A DNA stretch of 64,000 bases from Streptomyces sp. DH24 (GTDB taxonomy: Bacteria; Actinomycetota; Actinomycetes; Streptomycetales; Streptomycetaceae), in the NCBI RefSeq assembly GCF_029813775.1, contig NZ_JARVKW010000002.1:124001-188000 (forward strand), written 5' to 3'. The notes beneath the pieces are model-generated. The model did no database searches. It had not been told where the DNA came from and worked only from the letters and a program-made list of their open reading frames with translations. A program made the position numbers and the translations under genes. The stretch's first letter is position 1. Every line of letters begins with the position of its first letter. Of the stretch, positions 42,357 through 51,300 are shown in pieces.

Positions 42357-45300
42357 GCCGGGGCCGTGGGCGGGAGCCGGTGCGCCGGCAGGCGCGGGCA
42401 GGGTGGTGGGCCGAGGCCGGGAGGGCCCGGCGGGCGCGGCGGGCGCGGCGGGCGCGGCGGGCCCCGTGGGACCGGCTGGCGCGGCGGGCGCGGCGGGCCC
42501 CGTGGGACCGGCTGGCGCGGCGGGCGCGGCGGGCCCCGTGGGACCGGCTGGCGCGGCATCGGCCTTCGATTGCCCGGCGGGTCCCGTGGGTTCGGCGGGC
42601 GCGGGCGCGGCCTCGGCCTTCGATTGCCCGGCGGGTCCCGTGGCTCCGTCGGGTTCGGCGGCCCAGCGGGTGATGCCCTCGCGGTGGGCGTGGACCAGGT
42701 GGCGGGCGAGCCGTTCGACCGTGGGGTGCTCCAGGACGACGGACGGGTCGAGGGGTGCGGCGGTGGCTGCCTCCAGCCGGACGACGATACTGGCGATGAG
42801 GATCGAGTCGACCCCGAGATCGGCGAACGGCCGGTCGGGGGCGATGCGGTGACGCGGCGTCCCGAGCACCTCGGCGAGCACGTCCGTGACATGGTCGGCG
42901 CAGCGTCGGACGAGCCGGGTGTCGTCCGGCGCCGACGGCGGGTCGATCCCGTCGGCCGTCGGTCCGGCCGCCGGCCGAAGTCGGGGGTCCGCCTGTGAGG
43001 TCTGCCGCGAGGGCGAGTCGTCGGCACTGGTCCCGGACCGGGTGGCGACGGCCGCGAGCGCGGCGTGCCGGTCCGTCGCCAGCGCGGCGTCGAGCAGGGC
43101 GAGTCCGTCCTCCGGGCTCATCGGGACCAGGCCCGCCTCTCCGTAACGGGGCGTGGTGACCTCGCCCATGCCGATGCCGGACCAGCTGCCCCAGGCGAGG
43201 GACAGCCAGCGGGTGGCGCTGCCGCGAGCACGGGCGCGGGCCCGGGCGAACTCGGCGTAGTCGTCCAGGGCCGCGTTGGCGGCGGCGTAGTCGCTGAGGC
43301 CGACGGCGAGCCGTGGCATCCGGGCCGAGACGGAGGAGTAGAGCACGACGAAGTCCGGTTCGTCGGCGCCGAGCGCCCGGTCGAGCGCGGCCAGCGCCGG
43401 TCCCTTCGGCTCCCACGTCATGTCGAACTCGTGCGGGGGCTTGTGCACGAAGGCGGGGGTCGGCGACACGGCACCCGCGCAGTGCAGGACGCCCGCCGGC
43501 GGCCCGAAGCGGGCGCGCACCTCGTCGAGGAACGCGGACAGCCCGTCGGGGGGACCGTGGTGCAGGAGCACCTGGGCTCCCGCCGCTTCCATGCGGGTGA
43601 CCGCGGCCGTGCGGGCGGCCCACCAGTCGTCCGCCGTCGCCTGCTCCCAGCGCTCCCTCGGCGGCAGGGCACGGCGGCCGGTGAGGGCGATCCGCCGGGC
43701 GCCGCGTGCGACGAGCAGTTCGGCGGCGGCGATCCCGAGGCCGCCCGTGCCACCGGTGATCACGTAGGGGCGGTCGGCGGTCAGGGCGACGGACCCGAGG
43801 CGACGACCGTGCCCCGCGTCCGGTACCGGGATCGCCTCCAGGTGTCCCACGTGACGTGTGCCCCGGACGTGGCGGATCTCGGCGCCCTCGGCCGCTGTCC
43901 CGGCGGCGAGTTCGGCGGCGGCGAGCGCCACCGGGCCGGGCAGCCCTTCCGGTACGGCGTCGTACTCGACGGTCACGGCGGTGACGGCGGCGTACTCCGC
44001 GCCGACGGCCCGTACGCAGCCGGCCATGCGGGCCGCGGTGAGTACCGCGTCGCCCTGCCCTGTCTCGGCGGGCCGGGTCGCGGCCGTCGGCCGGACGTGG
44101 ACCACGGTGACCGCGTGGTCCCGGGCGCGGGCCGCCAGCTCCTGGAGCAGGGCGATCCGGCCCGCGTGGCGGGAGGGCCGTCCCGGCGCGGCGAGGGCGT
44201 CCACCGCGTCGATGACGATGTCGAACGGCCCGTGCGCGGCCAGTTCGCCGGTCAGGGCGTCGCGGGTGCGCTCCCGGTCGTCGAGGTCGGCCTCCACGGT
44301 GCGGGCGCACGGGAGGGGCAGCGGTGAGGGCTCGCGGAGCACGACGACGTCGTGTCCGTCGAGCCCCGCCAGTTCCTCCGCCAGTCCGGCGTCCGCCTCC
44401 GCGCCGACGAGGACGAGGGTGGTCAGGCGCCCGGCGGACGGCGGCGGCCCGCTTCGGGCGGGCTGCGGCGCCCAGACACGGGCGAGCAGCCGCAGGGACG
44501 CCGTACCGGCGTCGTCGTCGGAAGGCTCCTCCTTGGCGACGGAGGCGGACAGGGGCGTCGGAGCCGCAGGGGCCGCAGGAGCCGCAGAGGCGGTCGGGGC
44601 CATCGGGGCCGCCGATGCCGCCGGAGCGGTCGGAGCGGTCGGGGTCATCGGAGCCGCCGGAGCCGTCGGAGCCGTCGGAGCCGTCGGAGCCGTCAGGGCC
44701 ACGGGACCGTACTGGTTGGAGTGGTCGAACGGGCGGGCCGGGAACGGCACTCGGCGCCGGCCCGGTTCGAGCGGCCAGGAGACGTCCTCACCGGCGACCC
44801 ACCGGCGGGCCGCCTCGTGCGGACCCGAAACCGGCCCGGCACCCGGCACCGGCTCGGCACCCGAAACCGGTGCCGTACCCCGAACCAGTGCCGTTCCCCG
44901 AAGCGGCCCGGGGTCCGGAAGCGGCCCCGGGACCGTGCCGTCGGTGTAAAGCGCGGCGGTCCGGGTGTGCAGTCCCGGGGCTGCACGGCCGTCGAGGTAC
45001 GCGTCGAGCGCGGCCACGGCCTCCGCTCGGCCGGGGACGACCAGCGCCAGCCGGGCGGGCATCGGGTCGCGGGCGACCCGCGAGGTGTGGGCGAGGTCGG
45101 CGAAGTCGGACTCCTGCGGTTCACGGCGCAGTTCGTCGCGCACCGCCCGGGCGTAGGCACGCAGCCGGTCGTCGTCGGGGGCGGACAGCACGAGGACGAC
45201 GAGGGCGTGCTCCCCGGCGGGCGCGGGCCGCGTCGTCCCCGCGACGAGGGCGGGCGGCTCCTCCACGACCAGGTGGGCGTTGGCCCCGCCGAAGCCGAAG

Positions 45301-48300
45301 GCGCTGATCCCGGCGCGCAGCGGCAGGGGCGCCCCGGCCTCGTCGGCGGGCCGCCACCGCCGGGCCTCGCGCAGGACGTGGAACGGGGTGCCGTCGAGCC
45401 GCAGATGGGGGTTGGCGCGCTCCCCCACGGCGTTCGGCGGGAGGGTGCGATGGCGCAGCGCGAGCAGCACCTTGAGCAGTCCGGCGATGCCGGCGGCGGA
45501 CTCCAGGTGCCCGATGTTCGCCTTCACGGCGCCCAGGTGGCACCAGGGTTCCGCGGCACGTGCGCCCGGCCGGTCGAAGGCCGCGGTCAGGCCGGCGATC
45601 TCGATGGGGTCGCCGAGGCGTGTGCCGGTGCCGTGCGTCTCGACGTACGTGACGGTCCGCGGGTCGACGCCGGCCCGGTTCAGCGCGGCGGTGACGACCT
45701 CGGCCTGGGCCTCGGGACGGGGCGCGGTCAGGGAGTGCGCCCGCCCGCCGTGGTTCACGGCACTGCCCCGCAGGACCGCGCGGATCGGATCGCCGTCGGC
45801 CAGGGCCCGGTCCAGGGGCTTGAGGACGACGACGCCGACGCCCTCGCCCCGTACGAAGCCGTCGGCGCGCTCGTCGAAGGTCCAGCACCGGCCGGTCGCG
45901 GACAGCATCCCGGCCTGGCCGAGCGAGTCGAACCACGCCGGGGAGAACAGCGCGTTCACCCCACCGGCGACGGCGAGTTCGCACTCCCCCGCCTCCAGCG
46001 CGCCGAGCGCCCGGTGCAGTGCCGTGAGCGAACTGGAACAGGCGGTGTCGACCACCTCGCTCGGCCCGCGCAGGTCCAGCTGGTACGACAGGCGGTTGGC
46101 GATGACGCTCTGGACGTGTCCGGTGATGCTGTGGGCGGCGACCTCCTCGCCCGCCCGGCCGAGCAGGTCGGCGTAGTCGGACAGGGTGGCTCCGACGAAG
46201 ACGCCGGTGCGGCTGCCGGCGAGGGACGACGGGCGGATCGCGGCGTCCTCGACCGCGTGCCAGGCGGCTTCCAGGAACAGCCGCTGCTGCGGGTCCATCA
46301 GGCGCGCCTCGCGGGGGGAGACGGCGAAGAACTCGGCGTCGACGGCGAGGATGTCGTCGAGGAACCCGCCGGCCGGCACGGAGTCGCCGAAGCGGTCCCC
46401 GGGCGCGGGCACGACGAGGTCGTGGCCCTTGATCAGATGTGCCCAGTAGGCGTCCAGGTCCGGCGATCCGGGCAGCCGGCCGGCCATGCCGATGACGGCG
46501 ACCGGGGGCATGGTGCCGGGGTGCGCGCGGCCGGAGGCGGGGCGTGGCCCGGTGATCGGGGCCGGGTTCGGGTCCGACGCGGCGGGCGGCTCCGGCTCGG
46601 CGCGCGATGCGGCCCCGGCCGCCACCGGGGCCCCGGCCACGACCGGCACGGCGGGTGCCGGCGGCGGGGCAGGCTCCGCCGGTACGGCAGGTTCCGCCGC
46701 TACGGTCAGCGCGGGGGCCGCGCTCTCCAGCAGCGCCGCCGTCAACGCCTCGACGGTCGAGTGCTGGTAGAAGACCACCGGCGTGAGGGCCAGCCCCAGG
46801 CGGTCGTTGAGGCGGTTGGCGAAGTCGGTGAACAGCAGGGAGTTGAAGCCGTAGTCGCCGAACTCGGCCGTGACACGCACCTGTTCGGCCGGGACCTTGA
46901 CCAGGCCGGCCGCCTCCTCGCGCAGCAGGTCCCGCAGCCGATCGCGCAGCCGATCACGGACGGCGCCCGGAGCCGCCACTCCCCGCTCCCCACCGCCCGC
47001 CTGCGGCAACGCCCCTGCCACGGCGGACGCCGCAAGCACCGCGGACGCCTCGGGCCCGGCTGCCGCCGCAGGCACGACGGACGCCTCGGGCCCGGCTGCC
47101 GCCGCAGGCACGACGGACGCCTCAGGCACGACGGACGCCTCGGACCCGGCTGGTGCCCCGGGCCCAACCGGCCGCACGGGGACGAAACCCGCAGAACCGG
47201 CCGACGCCTCGCGCCCGCCGACCACCCCGCCCCCGCCGAGCGCCCCGTGCCGTCCGGCGAGCGCCGCGCTGATCCGTTCCTGGTCGCCGAAGCCCACCAG
47301 GACGCGGGTCCGGCCGAGGCGGAGCGCGTCCTCCAGGGCGGCCAGGGCGGAGGCCGTGTCGATCGGGGTGAGCCCGAGCGTGGTCTCGGTCAGGCGCCGG
47401 ACGGCGGACGGCATCTCCATCCCGCCGTCCCGCCACAGCGGCCAGGCGACGGACACCGACCGGCCGGACCGCTCTCCCCGCGCCACCAGGGATGCGCGGT
47501 GGTCCGCGAAGGCGTCGAGGAAGCGGTTGGCGGCGCAGTACGACGTCTGCCCGGCATTGCCCAGGATGCCGACGAACGACGACATCAGCAGGAAGAAGTC
47601 GAGCGGGTCCCCGGCGGTGGCCTCGTCCAGGGCCAGGGTGCCCCACGTCTTGGGCGCCAGCACGGCGCGCATGTCGTCCGTCGAACGGTCGCGGGCGGCG
47701 CCGTCGTTGAGGACTCCGGCCGCGTGGACCACGCCGTGGACGGGACCGAACGCCTCGCGTGCGTCGGCGAGCGCGGTGGCGAGGGCGTCCGGGTCGGTCA
47801 CGTCCGCCCGCACCTGCCGCACCGCGCCGCCGCTTCGGGCCGCCGACCGCAACAGGGCCCCGCCGGGCCGGGTGTCAGCGCCGGAACGGCTCACCCACGT
47901 CACCCGCGCCGCCCACCGCTCGACGAGGTACGCGGTCAGCAGGCGACCGACGCCTCCCGCGCCGCCGGTGAGGACGTAGTGCCCGCCGTGCCGCAGGGGC
48001 GGGGCCTGTCCGGCGGGTACGGTGGCCCGGCGCCACGCTCGGACGAGGTGATCGGCGTCGTCCACGAGCAGTTCGGGGGCGCCGGTGGCCAGGAGGGACA
48101 GCACCTGCGTCAGGTCCGGTTCGTCGGCACCGATCTCGCAGCGCACCGAGCGGAACCCGGGGACCTCGTGCTCCAGGGCGCGTCCGAACCCGACGGCCAG
48201 GGCGGGGGCGGGATCCGCCCACTCGGGTGGGGTGAGCGTGACGTGGATGAGGGACCGGCCGTGGTCGGCGAGGCCGGCCAGGGTGCCGAGCGTGTCGATC

Positions 48301-51300
48301 GCCTCGGTCAGCGACTGCGCGAGGGGCTCGGCGGGACGGTCGAGGGCGCGGCGGTCGACCACGACGACTCGACGGTGACCGCGTACCAGCTCGGTGATCT
48401 CGCGGGGATGGGCGACCCAGTGGTGCGCGTGCCGCGCCCAGTCCGGCGTGCCGCCGACGACGATCACCGTGGCGTCCGGCGGAAGTGCCGTCGCGGGGGC
48501 CGGTACGGGCGTCCAGTCGGGGACGTGGAGTTCGGCGCGCCGCGGCGGGGCGACCGGTGCGGCAGGCTGCGGACCGGCGCCGGTCCGGGGCAGCCAGTGG
48601 CGTGCGCGGGCGAACGGGTAACCCGGCAGTGGCACGCGCCGGCCGTCGGCGGACCGCAGGACGTCCCGCCAGTCCAGCCGGGCGCCCTGGCACCAGAGCC
48701 GGGCGAGCTTAACCAGTTCGCCGCGGTCGGCGAGGGCGCGCAGGACCTCCGTGGCGCCCGGCGTTCCGTCGAAGACGTCGCCGAGCCGGCCGCCGTCGTC
48801 CAGTCGGCCGAGCGTCGCGCCGGCGGTGTCCCGCACGGCCTCGCGCAGTTCCCGGCCCGGCGCGGCGAGTTGCTCAAGGCGGTCCGCGAGTTCGCCCGGC
48901 CCGGTGACGACGAGCGCGAGGCGCGTGTCGAAGTGCTCGCGTCCCTCCCGCAGGGTGAACGCGACGTCGGCGAGCCGGAGTTCGGGTCCGGCGGTGCGCA
49001 GCCGGGCCGCGAGCCGCGCGCAGGAGCGGCGCAGTTGTTCCTCGTCCCGTGCGGACAGTACGACGAGTTCGGGTCCGGCCGGTGCCGCGCCGGCCGCCGG
49101 GGCGGGCGGCGCCTCCTCGACGACGAGGTGCACGTTGACCCCGCCCGCGCCGAAGGAGCTGAGCGCGGCGATGCGCGGGGTGCCGTCGGGAGCGGCGGGC
49201 CAGGGGGACGTGGTCTGCTGGACGTGGAAGGGCGTGGCCGCGAAGTCGATGTCGGGGTTGAGGCGTTCGGAGTGCAGGGAGGGCACGAGGGTGCGGTGCC
49301 GCAGTTGCAGGAGCACCTTGGTCAGCCCGGCCAGGGCGGCGGCCGCCTCGGTGTGTCCGATGTTGCCCTTGACGCTGCCGACGGGGATCGCGGCAGGGGT
49401 GCGCACGGAGGCGTATGCCTCGCTCAGGCCGCGGATCTCGATGGGGTCGCCCAGCGGGGTGCCGGTGCCGTGGGCCTCGACGTATCCGACGGCGGACGGG
49501 TCGGTGCCGGCCTGGCGGAGGGTGCGGGCGATGAGGTCGGCCTGCGCCCGCGGGCTGGGCACGGTGAAGCCGTTGGTGCGCCCGTCGCTGTTGGCGCCGA
49601 CGGCCCGGATGACGCCGTAGACGTGGTCGCCGTCGGCGAGCGCGTCGCGCAGCGGGCGCAGCAGGACCGCGCCGACGCCCTCGCTGGTCACCATGCCGTC
49701 CGCGTCGGCGCCGAAGGGCATGCACCGGCCGGTGCGGGAGATCATGCCGAGTTGGGCGTACTGGATGCGGCGGGCCGGGTGCAGGATCAGGTTGACGCCG
49801 CCGGCGAGCGCGGCGGAGACGGTTTTGGCGCGGATCGCGTCGCAGGCGAGCTGCAGGGCGACGCCCGATCCGGAGCAGGCCGTGTCGACCGCGACGCTCG
49901 GTCCCGTGAAGTCCATGAAGTGGGAGACCCGGTTGGCGATCTGGTAGAGGTCGCTGTTCGGGTACCGGCTGTGGCCGTCCAGGGCCGCGTTGGCGCTCAG
50001 CACGGCGTAGTCCGGGCCCATGGAGGCGACGTAGACGCCGACGTCGTGGCCCAGGCTCGTCGGGGTGTGTCCGGCGTCCTCGACCGCGTGGTAGGCCGTC
50101 TGGAGGAAGAGGCGCTGCTGCGGGTCCATGGTCTCCGCCTCGCTGGGGGCGAGGTGGAAGAACAGCGCGTCGAACTCGTCGACGCCGTCGAGGAGTCCGC
50201 CGGCCGAGCTGTAGGTGCGGGCCGGGCCGCCGTCGGGGTCGACCACGTCCCGCTGTTCCCAGCGCACGGCGACGTCGCTCAGCGACTCGACGCCTGCCTT
50301 GAGGTTCTCCCACAGCCGCGTGACGTCGTCCGCCCCGGGATAGCGGCCGGCGATGCCGACCACGGCGATGCCGTCGTCGTCCGGCACGTCGTCGGCGCGG
50401 GCCACGGGCGCGGCGCCGGAGGGGGTCGGCCGGGCCGCGGGCGCGGGCAGGGGCACGGGCAGGGGTTGCGAACTCCCGGGCCGGTCGGCGGGCGCGGACG
50501 GTTCCAGGGCGCGTGCGACGGACCCGAGCGTGCGGTGCTCGAAGAACAGCGTCTTCGGCAGCCGCCCGAAGTCCTTCTCCAGGGCGACGGTCGCGTCGAC
50601 GATCTCCAGCGACTCCAGCCGCAGGGACTCCAGCGTGGTGTCCGGGGTGAGTTCGGCGGCGGGAATCCGCCTGAGCCGGCTCACCACGGCCCGTACGGCG
50701 TCGAAGGGATCGCCTCCGCCGCGCCCGGCCACGTGCGGACGGGCCGACGGCCCGGGAGCGGGCTCGCGTCCACCGGTGACGGCGTCGTGCAGTGCGGTCA
50801 TGTCGGTCAGCTCGGCCGCCAGCTGCGCGAGCGCGGCACGCCGGGCGGTGTCCGTGGCGGGTCCGGCGCCGGCCGGTGCCGGGCGGCGCTCCGCCGTGGT
50901 GTCCTGCGGCGCCGGTCCGTCGTCGGGCCGGAACACCAGCCCGGCGAGACGGTCGAGCGGCGCGCTGTGCAGCCGCGCCCCGTCCCCGCCGTGCGCGGCC
51001 TCGCCCATCGCCGCCTCGAAGAACGTACGGGCGGGGGTGTTCCGGTCGGTGGGCCGGTGTTCGGCGCTCAGGACGCCGGGACCGCCCTCGGTGGTGACCG
51101 CGCGGGCCACGGCGGCCAGGAACGCGTGTTCCACGCCCCGTCCGAGGACCCGGCAGCTCAGCAGGAACGTGTCGAGCAGGACCCGGTCGCCCTCCTCGCG
51201 GGTCACGGCGGCGCCGACCAGTCCGTAGTCGCCGAACCGGTCGCCGACCTCGGCCACCCAGCACCGGGCGCCGTCGGCGAGCACGCCGCGCAGTTCGGCC

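Noticed and set aside
40942..44310. Upstream extension of the middle PKS frame
   Set aside because: It overlaps KS3, ACP3 and KR2 of subunit A in another frame and has no domain signature. The ATG at 40941 follows the upstream stop by 2 bases.
37921..47143. Tandem repeats as CRISPR or mobile element signals
   Set aside because: Repeats are contiguous, in frame, without spacers and encode Pro/Ala/Thr linkers.
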